The notes beneath the pieces are model-generated. The model ran no database searches, was not told the origin of the DNA, and saw nothing but the letters and a program-made list of their open reading frames with translations. 64,000 nucleotides of DNA from Anaerolineaceae bacterium (GTDB lineage Bacteria > Chloroflexota > Anaerolineae > Anaerolineales > Anaerolineaceae): the NCBI GenBank assembly GCA_016841525.1, contig JAENYZ010000001.1, forward strand, positions 496,001-560,000. The letters are read 5' to 3'. Each line of letters starts with the position of its first letter. Position 1 is the first letter of the stretch. Below are positions 50,064-60,700 of this stretch, one piece after another. Made by a program: the position numbers and the translations under genes.

Positions 50064-53000
50064 ATGAAAAAACGATTTTTGTTTATCACGACCTTGTTAA
50101 TCATGCTCGGTATCACCTTTTCTGCGGTGGTTGCTGATGACGGGGTCATTGTCCGGAAGACCCTATCCCGGCTGCCAGAAGCCACGGTTCCGGGGTATCT
50201 GGACGAAGCGGAACATGCCTTCATCCAGATGATGAATTTTTACGTCCCTGCCCAGCAAGCAAACGGAACTGTTGCCCCCATAGAATACTACAACGCAGAT
50301 AATGTACTTGAAGAAACCCGGGAACTTGCCAAACCATTGGTAAGCGTTTTTATGTACGGACCCAGTGAAGGTGTGGACGGCGTTGGTTTTGTCGGTCACG
50401 GCAGGCGCGATGCCTATGGCGCTGTCAGTTTGGATGACGGCGAGACATGGAAAAACACCAACCTATCCGAATCTGCTGAGGAATCCTCATCCGATGTTAT
50501 CCGAACGGACATCGAACTTTTCGCAGATTTAGATTACAACTATCCCGGTGACGTGATCAATATGTTCCATGCTGTTGCTGGCAATAAAGTCCTGGTTGCC
50601 TGGCCCAGCCGCTACTGTTCAAGCGGACAGCCGAACTATGCGCTGGATACAGCCGAGCCTTCTCCTGAACAAGAAGCTCGCCGAACTGCTATTGCCACTT
50701 ACCTGGGTATCGACCTTGCCACGGCTTCCCCCGATGACTTGTACCTGATCGATATGTACGATGTGGGCGGACAGCAGGGTTTTGTCGACTATGCTGAAGA
50801 TAAGTTCGAACAGAATCAGGCTGTCGGAGTCGTCCCTTATTCCTGCTTGTGGACTGCTCGCGGTGAGTTAGTCATTGGCGATGACCCCCGCACTGACGCT
50901 CTAGAAGAATCCTTCATGCGCTGGTTCAAAGCCGAACGCCTGACCTCCGGCAAGCGCGATGTCAACCGTGTCGAAACCGTGTGTGTGGCTGGCGCCGGCT
51001 GTGCCATCACCTGGCAGGAAGACCCCGATGGCCTGCGCGGCGGACAGGGTGAAGGCCCCGGTGAGGGCTGGAGCGGTGCGGTAGCCAACAGCGGCACCGA
51101 TGTGTGGTATTCCTATATCGATTGGGAGAATTTTAACGTCGTGCAGGACCCATCCGATGAGACCGGTGCCACACCGATGCAATTGGTGGATTACGAAATT
51201 GCAGCACTCGATACAGAAAATGTTACCCAGAAACCCAAGCCCTTTGTGCCATTTGCTATGCCCATGCGCCTGACGGACAACGCCAAGTGCAATGTTGCAA
51301 ACCCGCAGCCTTACTGCATTGGTGCAGCAAACCTGGAAAATGCTGCAGATGAAGATCCAATCCCGGCAGATTACGGCTTGAAGGATATGTGCGCTGTAAC
51401 GGTAGATATTCCCACCGGTCCCCAGAACACACCTTCCCCGATTTGTATTACTGAAGATGGCATGCCATTGGTCGGAAATACCGCCGCCACCCGCCCACGA
51501 CTGGGCTTGTACGGCTATGATTCCACCGGTGAAGTAAAACTGGATAAATCTGTGACTGACAGCGCTTTCGTTATTGTGGTGGCTGAAGAGGACAAGGGCC
51601 TGGGCGCCTTTGGCTTCACAGATGACACCTACGCCACAGCCTGCGATCCAAAAGAAAATCCTGATACCTGCATCCCCTTCGATTCAGGTAAGAACAACAA
51701 GTATTTCTCCTTCAGCATGTCCATCATGGACGAAGTCGGCGGCAATCCTGAAGACGGCTTGCTTGCCAACCTGACCCAGCCGGGTGACCAGCTTAACCAG
51801 CCCGAGGTCAACTGGATGACCGGTGAATTCTTCCCGGTCGCCAACACCGCGACCATGTGGGACTTCGGCGACTATAACTTTGATATCTACAACACCGAAA
51901 TCGCCCGTCGCGGCAGCCTGCTCGCGCAGGATATTGTCAAAGTCCATCAAACTACATCTAAAGCCAAGGGCGGCCTGATTGCATTGCCCACCTGGAAGCA
52001 GGGCATTATGAACCAGGGCGGACCTGCCGATGTGATGGCACGCCAGATCATCATCCCCAAGAACTGGAAGATTGAAAAAGACGGCAACCCTTATGCCTTC
52101 CGCAACATGGACTGCGAGACCTGGGCATATGATGACGGCTCCAACCCCTATTACCCGGACGGCATCTGCCTGGATTCAGCGACCAACATCTCAGGCACGA
52201 TCCCGGACACTTGTTATGACACAGAAACGAATCAACCCGTTGCATGTCCGGCGATGGACTTCACTGTAGGAACATTTGGTGTTAGTGATACCAACCCGGT
52301 TCTGCAGGGCGATGTTCAGGGTGAGGGCAATACCCAAAAGGTTCTCACCTGGCATTCCTGCCCGGCAGAGTTCACCAATGTCAGCGGCACAGATGGCCTG
52401 ACAACGGTGACCTGTGAAGCAGATGACTGGATTGACGATGACAGCACCCTCAATGACCAGTCCTGGTACAACCCGCTGGATGTCGCCAAAGGTCACCGCG
52501 GCTTCCTGGATGGCGACTTTGTGATGATCCTGTATGCCTGGTCACCCAACTGGCGCCTGAACGCCAAGGGCTCCGATCGGTACGAGCTGTATGTCCGTCG
52601 TTCCTTCGATGGTGCCGAAACCTGGACCACCCTGCCCAAGAACTTCACGACATGGGACAACCTCAAATTTGATGGCGACGGCACAGTCACTTGCGAGACA
52701 TACCGCACGGATGTGACAGGCACTGGTGATACCATTGAACCCATTGTGTGCAATTCATATGACACGGGGGCGGCAGAGCAGCCACGCAATGTGACCCAGC
52801 TCAAATCGATGCGCTTCACCACACTCGACCCACGTTATGCCATCAGCGGCTCACCCAAGGGCTACAGCATTACTGCCGATCCCTTCGGATTTGGTTTCCC
52901 TGACTATGGTGATGGTGTTGATGAGGATCTTCGTGATCCCTCACGCTATTTCATCGTCTACGAGACGGGCGACAACACCACAACAGCAGAAGGTGAACCG

Positions 53001-53384
53001 GAACCCCTGGACCTATTCTACAGCCGGGCGATCAACTTCGGCGATGACTACGTCGTCTGGGCGGATGAAATTTTAGACCCCGAACTGAGCGAATGCTATC
53101 CCTCCGACCCCCATGAAAACGAGGTACCCCTAGAATGGGTTGACTCGGGCTTCTGCAACGAGTTTGACCAGATGGAGCAGGGCACACCCGGCCTGGAAGC
53201 CAGCGAATCAAGCATGACAGCCAACCCCGGCGGTCAGTTCCTGTACGGTGCCTGGACTCAGCTTCAGCTCGATGATTTTGGCGAGGCGATAGACTCCGAC
53301 GCCATGGCACGCAGAGTCTGGTGGCTTGACGGATTTATCCCCTTAAATGCCTGGGAATTTGGCGGGGGACCTAGCGGGGAGTAG
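50064..53384 (+). CDS. Giant secreted protein (1106 aa), sialidase-like Asp-box repeats; paralog of 57799-62085
   Basis: Signal peptide; 'SLDDGETWKNT', 'SFDGAETWTTLP' Asp boxes; 'VPYSCLWTARGELV..ERLTSGKRDVNRV..ITWQEDPDGLRGGQGEGPGEGWSGA..DVWYSYIDW'. Confidence 0.88.
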   Translation: MKKRFLFITTLLIMLGITFSAVVADDGVIVRKTLSRLPEATVPGYLDEAEHAFIQMMNFYVPAQQANGTVAPIEYYNADNVLEETRELAKPLVSVFMYGPSEGVDGVGFVGHGRRDAYGAVSLDDGETWKNTNLSESAEESSSDVIRTDIELFADLDYNYPGDVINMFHAVAGNKVLVAWPSRYCSSGQPNYALDTAEPSPEQEARRTAIATYLGIDLATASPDDLYLIDMYDVGGQQGFVDYAEDKFEQNQAVGVVPYSCLWTARGELVIGDDPRTDALEESFMRWFKAERLTSGKRDVNRVETVCVAGAGCAITWQEDPDGLRGGQGEGPGEGWSGAVANSGTDVWYSYIDWENFNVVQDPSDETGATPMQLVDYEIAALDTENVTQKPKPFVPFAMPMRLTDNAKCNVANPQPYCIGAANLENAADEDPIPADYGLKDMCAVTVDIPTGPQNTPSPICITEDGMPLVGNTAATRPRLGLYGYDSTGEVKLDKSVTDSAFVIVVAEEDKGLGAFGFTDDTYATACDPKENPDTCIPFDSGKNNKYFSFSMSIMDEVGGNPEDGLLANLTQPGDQLNQPEVNWMTGEFFPVANTATMWDFGDYNFDIYNTEIARRGSLLAQDIVKVHQTTSKAKGGLIALPTWKQGIMNQGGPADVMARQIIIPKNWKIEKDGNPYAFRNMDCETWAYDDGSNPYYPDGICLDSATNISGTIPDTCYDTETNQPVACPAMDFTVGTFGVSDTNPVLQGDVQGEGNTQKVLTWHSCPAEFTNVSGTDGLTTVTCEADDWIDDDSTLNDQSWYNPLDVAKGHRGFLDGDFVMILYAWSPNWRLNAKGSDRYELYVRRSFDGAETWTTLPKNFTTWDNLKFDGDGTVTCETYRTDVTGTGDTIEPIVCNSYDTGAAEQPRNVTQLKSMRFTTLDPRYAISGSPKGYSITADPFGFGFPDYGDGVDEDLRDPSRYFIVYETGDNTTTAEGEPEPLDLFYSRAINFGDDYVVWADEILDPELSECYPSDPHENEVPLEWVDSGFCNEFDQMEQGTPGLEASESSMTANPGGQFLYGAWTQLQLDDFGEAIDSDAMARRVWWLDGFIPLNAWEFGGGPSGE

Positions 53385-53418
53385 AAAATTCTATAACCGG
53401 CTTTTCAGCCTTATTAAA

Positions 53419-53452
53419 CGGTCGGCTCCGATGTTTGGAGCCGACCGATTTC
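53419..53452 (+). terminator. Hairpin terminator
   Basis: CGGTCGGCTCC-gatgttt-GGAGCCGACCG-atttctt. Confidence 0.85.
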
Positions 53453-53663
53453 TTGTAAATGAGAAACCAAACTATTGATGAAGGAAGCGCCTTAAAGTCC
53501 CTTCCCTTCAGGGAAGGGATTTAGGGTTAGGTAAGGAGAAACCTGGTAAATAGCTCAATTTATCAACCAGATTTAATGCCTACCGTTGTCTATGGGTGAA
53601 AAGCCTTATCCAGTTAAGACATGGCGCGATGAGAATAACGATGCCTTTTACAAGAAAATGACA

Positions 53664-53697
53664 CCTACCCCCTGCCCCCTCCCTGAAGGGAAGGGGA
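53664..53697. repeat. 34-nt interspersed repeat, second copy
   Basis: Identical to 19751-19784. Confidence 0.9.
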
Positions 53698-53805
53698 AAA
53701 AGAGCATTCCTTGATAAATTTATGAACCCATTTTTCAGCAATCATTTCTATATTAATACGATTTAGACCTTTGACAGTAATCCGCTTATTACTCACGGAG
53801 AAAAA

Positions 53806-56800
53806 ATGCAATTCAAATCCCGCCGCCAAATTTTTACTTTTCTGATCATCCTGGTCTTGAGCCTGGCTCCAATCCATACAGCTGCCGGGAACACGCCACT
53901 CGCCAAACCAGACCGTGCTGAGACTGCTGCCACTACGACCATCTCAGGCGTTGTAACCGATGGCGGCGTCCCCGAATACGGTTCCCACGGCTACCCGTTG
54001 TATGCCCGTATCCGGGTTACCGCCAGCGGGTTTGACCAGACAATCTTCACCGACCCCATCACCGGCACCTATTCCATTGACCTCGAACAGGGTATCGAAT
54101 ACACCTTCACCATCAATGCCTTCCCGGAAGGCTATCAAACACTCGTCCAAACCATCACACCTGCCGTTGATAACACCACCCTGGATTTTGCGCTCCTGGT
54201 GGACCCCCTGACATGCACTGCGCCGGGATATCAGCAGGACTATGACATTTTTTACGATTTTGAAGCAAGCAGTCAAGGTTTTACGCCGGGGGCCACAACC
54301 AGCTTTGCCTGGGGAGACATCAACAGCGGTCCTTTGGCTGGTCACAGCGGCACAAAGGGCATCGCCACCAACCTCAGCGGCGATTACGCCCCGAACGAAT
54401 CCGGCTATATGCTCTCCCCCCACATTGACCTGAGTCCTTATGGGGATGACCCTGCCATCCTTCAGTGGTGGGATTGGAAGGACCTTGAAATTGCCACCTA
54501 CGATTCAGCCCGCCTGGAAGCCACCTATGACGGCGGCGCCACATGGACGACCCTCTGGGGACCGATCGGCGGGGACCATGACACGACCTATCATCAGCAG
54601 ACAGTTTTATTGGACCCTATTTATAATGTGACAAATTTCCAGTTCCGATTTTTCTTTGAAAGTGACGGCACCCTTCAATACACTGGATGGTACATTGATG
54701 ACATAGGCATCCTGCGAATCCCGATCACGGCAATGCCTTATTTTTCAACGGACTTTGACCTGGATAAAGGCGGTTTCAGCATCAGCGGGACCAATCCCTC
54801 CTGGGCATGGGGCGCGCCGACCTCCGGTCCCGGCACAGCTCATTCCGCACCCAATGTTTGGGCAACCAACCTGGCAGGAGACTACAATACATCAGAGTCG
54901 AGCTGGCTCACGTCCCCATTAATCGACCTCAGCGCGTATTCAGGACAAATGCCGGTCCTCTCATTCTTCCATTGGAATGATATTGAACACATCAATTATG
55001 ATTGGGGTGCGGTTGAAGCATCAAAGGATGGTGGTATCACCTGGCAGAACATCTCAGGCAATATCGGCGATATCAATACCTGGACACCCAAAACCATCAT
55101 ACTGGACCCGGCATACGCCGTCAGCAATTTTACCTTCCGCTTCTATTTTCGAAGTGACACTTCAACGAACTTCCCGGGCTGGTATATTGATGACCTGAGA
55201 CTCAGCATTGCAGAACCCGCGCTTTTAAGTGCTCGCTGTATCCCGGAACCGGGCGGTGTGCTTGCTGGCTATGTTTACGACGAGAACACCGGCTCCCCCC
55301 TGGTGGGGGCAGAGATAACCAGCTCAAGCATCATCTCCCAAAGCCTCCAATGGGAGTCCGATGCTGCCCATGCCGGCGTTTACTGGGCTTTCCAGCCCAC
55401 ACTGACGGACCCCGAAGTGATTGACCTCACCGCTGCCATGGATTTGTACAGCAGCCGAACAGTGGCTGTCAGCCTCATCCAGGATGCCGTCAACCCGCAG
55501 AACTTCAACCTCAGCGCAGGTGAGCTCGGCTTTGACCCAACTGCCTTCACCATTCCGATGACCATGGGTGATCTGCCAAGCGACCACCTTCTGACACTGG
55601 AAAACAGCGGCAATAAGGATGTTAACTTCACCCTGAGCACAGCGGATTTCGGCTACGAAATCCCCATGGATATGCTCCCGGCTGAGGGCGAGTCACAGCT
55701 GGCGCGCGTTCCCTATGATGGTATTGAATGGGACCCGGACATGGTGCAATTGCTGCTCGAGGGTGAAACCGCAACGCGCAATGCATCTGTCAGCTGGCTC
55801 ACTTTGGACCCCATCAGCGGCATGGTGCCTGGTGCAAGCTCGCAAGCCGTCATCCTGAACCTTAACCCTGCCGATCTGCCCCAGCCGGGTGATTATAAGG
55901 CTGAGATCAGCATCGCACACGACACACCTTACACCTACGAAAGAATCCCCGTCACCCTGCAGCTTGCCGCCCCACCGGACTGGGGCACCTTCAAAGGGAC
56001 GGTCACGGGCATGCAAGCCTGTGACATCAACCCGGCACCCATAGCGGGAGCGACCATCTCCTTCTGGCAGGACGGGACACAGAAAGGCAGTTTCACAACA
56101 ACGGAAACCGGGTACTACACCTACAGCCTGCCCAATGGAACATATGATATCCGCGTCAGCATGGACGGCTTTTTAGATATCAAGCTGCCAGAACTGTCCC
56201 TGCCAGCTGGGACAACACAAACACAGGATTTCAGCCTGCGATTGCTGGCACCCTGCCTGGTTGTGACCCCTGAAAGCCTGGAACAAACCATGCCCCCAAG
56301 CGGCAGGGCGACCCAGACTTTACGCCTGACCAATACCGGCGCAGCGGAAGCAAGCGTTGAAATTCTCGAAGCAGGCTCAAATCGGGATGCGATGATCGTC
56401 TATGAAAATTTCGAGATCGGACGGATGCCCCCTGACGGCTGGTACACCATCCACAATGGGCTGACTAACCAGCGCTGGATGGTCACCAGTGATCCCAAGT
56501 ATGTTTATGAAGGTGATTTTTCAGCCTGGAAGAAATTTGACCAGACACTCAATTCTGATGAATGGCTGGTTTCCCCGCTGATCGATGCGACTTTACTAAC
56601 CGACCTCAAGCTGAATTTCATGGCATTTTCAGACACCAATTACCCCGGTGCGACGGTCAAACTGTGGGTGACAGACGATGCCGGCACGCCGCTGACAACG
56701 GAACCCCTATGGGACCTGATCCGGGATGAGAGCTGGGCAGACCTGGACTATCGCTTAATCACGCCTGACATATCGTTATATAACCGTTATGGCCCCTTCC

Positions 56801-57390
56801 GGCTCGCCTGGCAGTATGTCGGCTTGAATGGGCAGAGCTTTGGCCTGGACCTGGTCCAGGTGACGGGCAATGTGGATGTGACCTGGCTGACCCGGGAACC
56901 CACCCATGGCGTGATCGCCCCTGATGGCGGTGAATTCGAGATCCATGTCGGTTTTGATGCAACTGGGATGGAAGACGGCGATTATTTTGCCGCTTTATCC
57001 GTCATAACGTCGTCTGCACCAATGCTCACAATCCCGGTTGCCCTGCATGTCGAAACCACAACGACCCCCTTTGTGTCGGACATTCCCGATCAGACCGTTT
57101 TCCCGGGCCAGAGCTTTACAGAAATCGCCCTGGATGACTACCTTATCGACAGTGACCACACATCAGACCAGATTTTGTGGTCCTTCAGCGGTAACCTCCA
57201 ATTGATCGTCACCATTGATGAAAACCGCGTGGTAAGGATCACCCTCCCTGATGAGGATTGGGCTGGGTCTGAGACCATCACCTTCATCGCCCAGGACCCG
57301 GATGGCCACACCGGTCAGGACGGGGTGAGCTTCACCGTGATTTCAGCAGATGAAAGCTCAACTATGTTCTTACCCTTAATATTGAGATAG
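53806..57390 (+). CDS. Giant secreted multi-domain protein (1194 aa): carboxypeptidase-regulatory-like folds, three MAM/jellyroll-like (immune-inhibitor-A-like / choice-of-anchor J-like) domains, C-terminal FLPLILR
   Basis: 'ISGVVTDGGVPEYGSHGYPLYARIRV'; paired 'GWYIDDIGI' / 'GWYIDDLRL' modules; third 'YENFEIGRMPPDGWYTIHNG'; cadherin-like tail; ends STMFLPLILR. Confidence 0.85.
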   Translation: MQFKSRRQIFTFLIILVLSLAPIHTAAGNTPLAKPDRAETAATTTISGVVTDGGVPEYGSHGYPLYARIRVTASGFDQTIFTDPITGTYSIDLEQGIEYTFTINAFPEGYQTLVQTITPAVDNTTLDFALLVDPLTCTAPGYQQDYDIFYDFEASSQGFTPGATTSFAWGDINSGPLAGHSGTKGIATNLSGDYAPNESGYMLSPHIDLSPYGDDPAILQWWDWKDLEIATYDSARLEATYDGGATWTTLWGPIGGDHDTTYHQQTVLLDPIYNVTNFQFRFFFESDGTLQYTGWYIDDIGILRIPITAMPYFSTDFDLDKGGFSISGTNPSWAWGAPTSGPGTAHSAPNVWATNLAGDYNTSESSWLTSPLIDLSAYSGQMPVLSFFHWNDIEHINYDWGAVEASKDGGITWQNISGNIGDINTWTPKTIILDPAYAVSNFTFRFYFRSDTSTNFPGWYIDDLRLSIAEPALLSARCIPEPGGVLAGYVYDENTGSPLVGAEITSSSIISQSLQWESDAAHAGVYWAFQPTLTDPEVIDLTAAMDLYSSRTVAVSLIQDAVNPQNFNLSAGELGFDPTAFTIPMTMGDLPSDHLLTLENSGNKDVNFTLSTADFGYEIPMDMLPAEGESQLARVPYDGIEWDPDMVQLLLEGETATRNASVSWLTLDPISGMVPGASSQAVILNLNPADLPQPGDYKAEISIAHDTPYTYERIPVTLQLAAPPDWGTFKGTVTGMQACDINPAPIAGATISFWQDGTQKGSFTTTETGYYTYSLPNGTYDIRVSMDGFLDIKLPELSLPAGTTQTQDFSLRLLAPCLVVTPESLEQTMPPSGRATQTLRLTNTGAAEASVEILEAGSNRDAMIVYENFEIGRMPPDGWYTIHNGLTNQRWMVTSDPKYVYEGDFSAWKKFDQTLNSDEWLVSPLIDATLLTDLKLNFMAFSDTNYPGATVKLWVTDDAGTPLTTEPLWDLIRDESWADLDYRLITPDISLYNRYGPFRLAWQYVGLNGQSFGLDLVQVTGNVDVTWLTREPTHGVIAPDGGEFEIHVGFDATGMEDGDYFAALSVITSSAPMLTIPVALHVETTTTPFVSDIPDQTVFPGQSFTEIALDDYLIDSDHTSDQILWSFSGNLQLIVTIDENRVVRITLPDEDWAGSETITFIAQDPDGHTGQDGVSFTVISADESSTMFLPLILR

Positions 57391-57407
57391 ATTCCCATCA
57401 ATTTTAT

Positions 57408-57436
57408 CGGGCTGGCTAAAATCCAGCCCGTTTTTT
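57408..57436 (+). terminator. Rho-independent terminator
   Basis: CGGGCTGG-ctaaaat-CCAGCCCG-TTTTTT. Confidence 0.92.
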
Positions 57437-57695
57437 ATTTAAAATCCCCAAATTTACCCTTGACAGGGTAGCGAGTCCCTTATAAAATAGACTCAATATA
57501 GTTAATAATATATTAATGGTGCGATAATAAATTTAATATTCAATTAAATGCATATATTATTAAGGGTGATATTCCAGGAATAATGAAAAAATCTCATAAT
57601 AACTTAAAGGTATTTAAAAAGGAGGGTGTTATCGAATAATCTTTCCAGGGTGATATTTTTAATTTATTTTGGGATAGGTGATCATTGACCAAGGC

Positions 57696-57779
57696 GGGGA
57701 CCCCAAGGGCAACCCTTTATGACAGGCACCCAAAACAAGATTCCTTATCCTCGAGGAACCGATACTCCTTTAGCCTGTC
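57696..57779 (+). promoter_or_regulatory. Structured 5' leader (unassigned riboswitch-like element)
   Basis: GGGG-a-CCCC (57696-57704), AAGGG-caa-CCCTT (57705-57717), GACAGGC (57721-57727)...GCCTGTC (57773-57779) enclosing TTCCT-tatcctcg-AGGAA (57741-57758); 19 nt before ATG 57799. Confidence 0.5.
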
Positions 57780-57798
57780 AGAATAGGAAAAATAAATC

Positions 57799-60700
57799 AT
57801 GCATCACCTGAGATTGAAAAAGTTGTTTGTTTTGATCTTTCTGCTGGTCCTGCTTGCCCCCAGTCTGGCAGCAGGAGCGGAGACGATTCTCCCCGAGCCT
57901 TATAAAGGGGGAAGGCAAACCGGGATACTGATTGGCGATGAGGGGGAGCGAATTGGCACAGCAACTTACTGGAACCGGCGAAACCATTTCCATGTTGAGC
58001 TGAATTTTGACGATGAAAATACAATCGTCAAGGAAGCCCAGGTTTATCTGGGAAGGGAAGAGCCCCTCTACGATCCGCTCTTCAAAAACGGAAAACCAGT
58101 CCCAGGGAAATTCCCTTGCAAAGTAGAAGGCACAACCTTGCTCTCCTGCGATCTTGAGCAAGATTTTGCTTTTAAATGGGGGCAAAACCGTTCTCGCTGG
58201 GTAGCTGTGCATGGCGACCTGACCAATAATTCCTTTTGGCTGCTGCCAATGGATGAATTTGGCAATGCAGACAGTTACGTCCCCTATCCAAAACTGAAAC
58301 ACGGCGGCTATTTTGACGCGATGATGACCCACCCTGCACGCGGCCACTTCATTGATTCTCCGGTGTTTGGTTTGGGCTATCAGACCCCCACACAATGGGG
58401 CGTCACCGATATCGCCGGCGGTTTTGATTACTTCCCCAGCGAATTTGTTGACTTCTGGATTGGCTCCTATCATTTGGGCAGCGCAATTGGTGATCAAAAA
58501 GTGTCGCCGCTGGATATCTTTACGGGTTACGACACGACAATTTATATTACCGATCCGGAAACAGGTATCCAAACCCTGAACACTGAGAACCCGGTAATTA
58601 ACATGGCCCGTTTCCTCCAAAGCCTGGATGCTGACGGCGAACCCAAGCAAGGCATCAGCATTACCGAACCCGTTGTCGTCTGCCTTGAAACGGCTATGGG
58701 AAACCTGGGATATACCGAGCTTTACTTCAACTTGGGAGGATATATTGAAGATATCCTGGTGGAGACAGTCTTCGTCTGTGAAGGCGTTGAAGGGGTGAAC
58801 CTCAACATCGTCACCTATGAAGAAGCTAAAGAAAATCTGGATAAATCGCAAAGCAGCATGCTGCGTAAGAACATATCCCGTACACCTGACCTGGGCAGCT
58901 CAAAATCCAAGCTGAACATTATGCCAATGTACTTCCCAGCCCTGCGGGCTAATGGCGACCCCGCTTATTACACCGATGAAACCGGTCAGATTGTGTATGA
59001 TGAAATACCATACTACGATGAAAACCTACAATTGGCCTATACCCGGACTGAAGCGAAACCAATCGTGGCAGTTTACACTGATGCGGTCCAGGGCGAAGAT
59101 GGCACTGTTTATGGTGAAGATGTCTTTGCAGCCATCTCCCGGGATGACGGCAACACCTTCAAACGTAAGAATATTGCGCGTGCCGCAGACAGATCCTCCT
59201 TTGACGTCACGGTGAAAGAATATGACGAATTAGGGAATGTTGTTGATGAATATTTGGCACCCTATTACGGTGAAGCCAAAAAACCAGTTTTCCAGGTTAA
59301 AGGCAACAAGATTTTAGTCGCCTGGACCAGCAAGTATTGCAACGGCGGCCGCCCAACCTATGCTATAAAAACCGAAGATACACCGGATGACCCAACCACG
59401 CCAGAAAATGAGTTTGAGGAAAACTATCCCTATGATGACCCCTATTTTGAAGAGGACATCTGGGGCGTCTCCGGCCCGCAGCGCTCGGTGGATTACACCG
59501 ACCAGGGCTTCCCGGAAGTCGGTGAAGTGCCCTATTCCTGCGTGTGGACTGCCCGCGGCACTCTTGTGACAGAGGAAATGCTTGCTGACACTGAAGGTTA
59601 CTGGGCAACTGCCCTTAAAGATCCGCTGGATCCTGAAAGCACCTATTCTGTCGGCGATATCGTCTGGTACAAACCTGAACGATTGACCTCCGGACGACGG
59701 GATGCTAACCAGGTCTTCATGGGTGCTGCCGACGACGCTGGCTTTGCCATCGCCTGGCAGGAAGACCCCGAAGGACTGCGACCCGGCCAAGCCAAGGGTC
59801 CAGGACCCGGCTGGGGCGGCGCGACCACCAACCACAAGACCGACATCTGGTATTCCTACATTACCTGGGATGACTTCCTGGTGGTAGATGAGAATTTTGA
59901 ATCCCACGGCGAAAACCAATCCGGCCTAACAGGACGCCCCAAGGCATTGGTGCCCATGTCCCTGCCGGTGCGAGTCAGCGACAACGACGTGGTCAACACC
60001 GACAACCTCAAGATCGAGGTGGACCCTGAAACCAAACTGCCGGAAAAAGATTCTGAGGGTAACTATATCTTTACAAAACTCCCACCTGTAGATGATCCTG
60101 ATTCCAATGGCGATCATATGGGTTCCCACGATTATGCCCTCCCGGATAATAATCCCGGTTTGTGCGTGGACTTCTATTACAAGATCCCCTATTCGCAGAG
60201 AGATCTGGAAGAAGGTGAGGAACCGGACTTCAAACAGGTCTGCATCACCGCGGACGGCCGCCTGCTGGACGGCAACACCGGTGCTTCACGACCGAACCTG
60301 TTCTTGCAGAAGTACAAGAAACCCGACGGCACATTCAGCGCTTATGCCATCTTTGCTTACGAAGAATCCAAGGGCATGGGTTCTGGTCCACCCGACCATG
60401 TGGAAGGCGAAGGCCCCTACGGCGATGAATACCTGGCAGAACAGGGCAAGAATTCGATTTATCACAGCTTTGACTTCCAGAATCCTGATTTAGTTAGCGC
60501 AGGCACCCTCATCAACCTACCAGAGAAACAATTTGAGGTTGATGAAGAAGGAAATCCTGTTTTTGTTGATGCAGAAGGAAATCCTGTAGAAGTTGATGAA
60601 TATGGCCTCCCACTCGTGGAAGGCGCAACGCCTAATATTTTAAGTGATTTCACTTTTGTAATGGATGAAGTGGTAGATGAATCGGGTAATGTCACCTATG

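Noticed and set aside
57778-58851. 357-aa minus-strand ORF antisense to the giant protein
   Set aside because: Shadow ORF of a high-confidence plus-strand gene with signal peptide and paralog.
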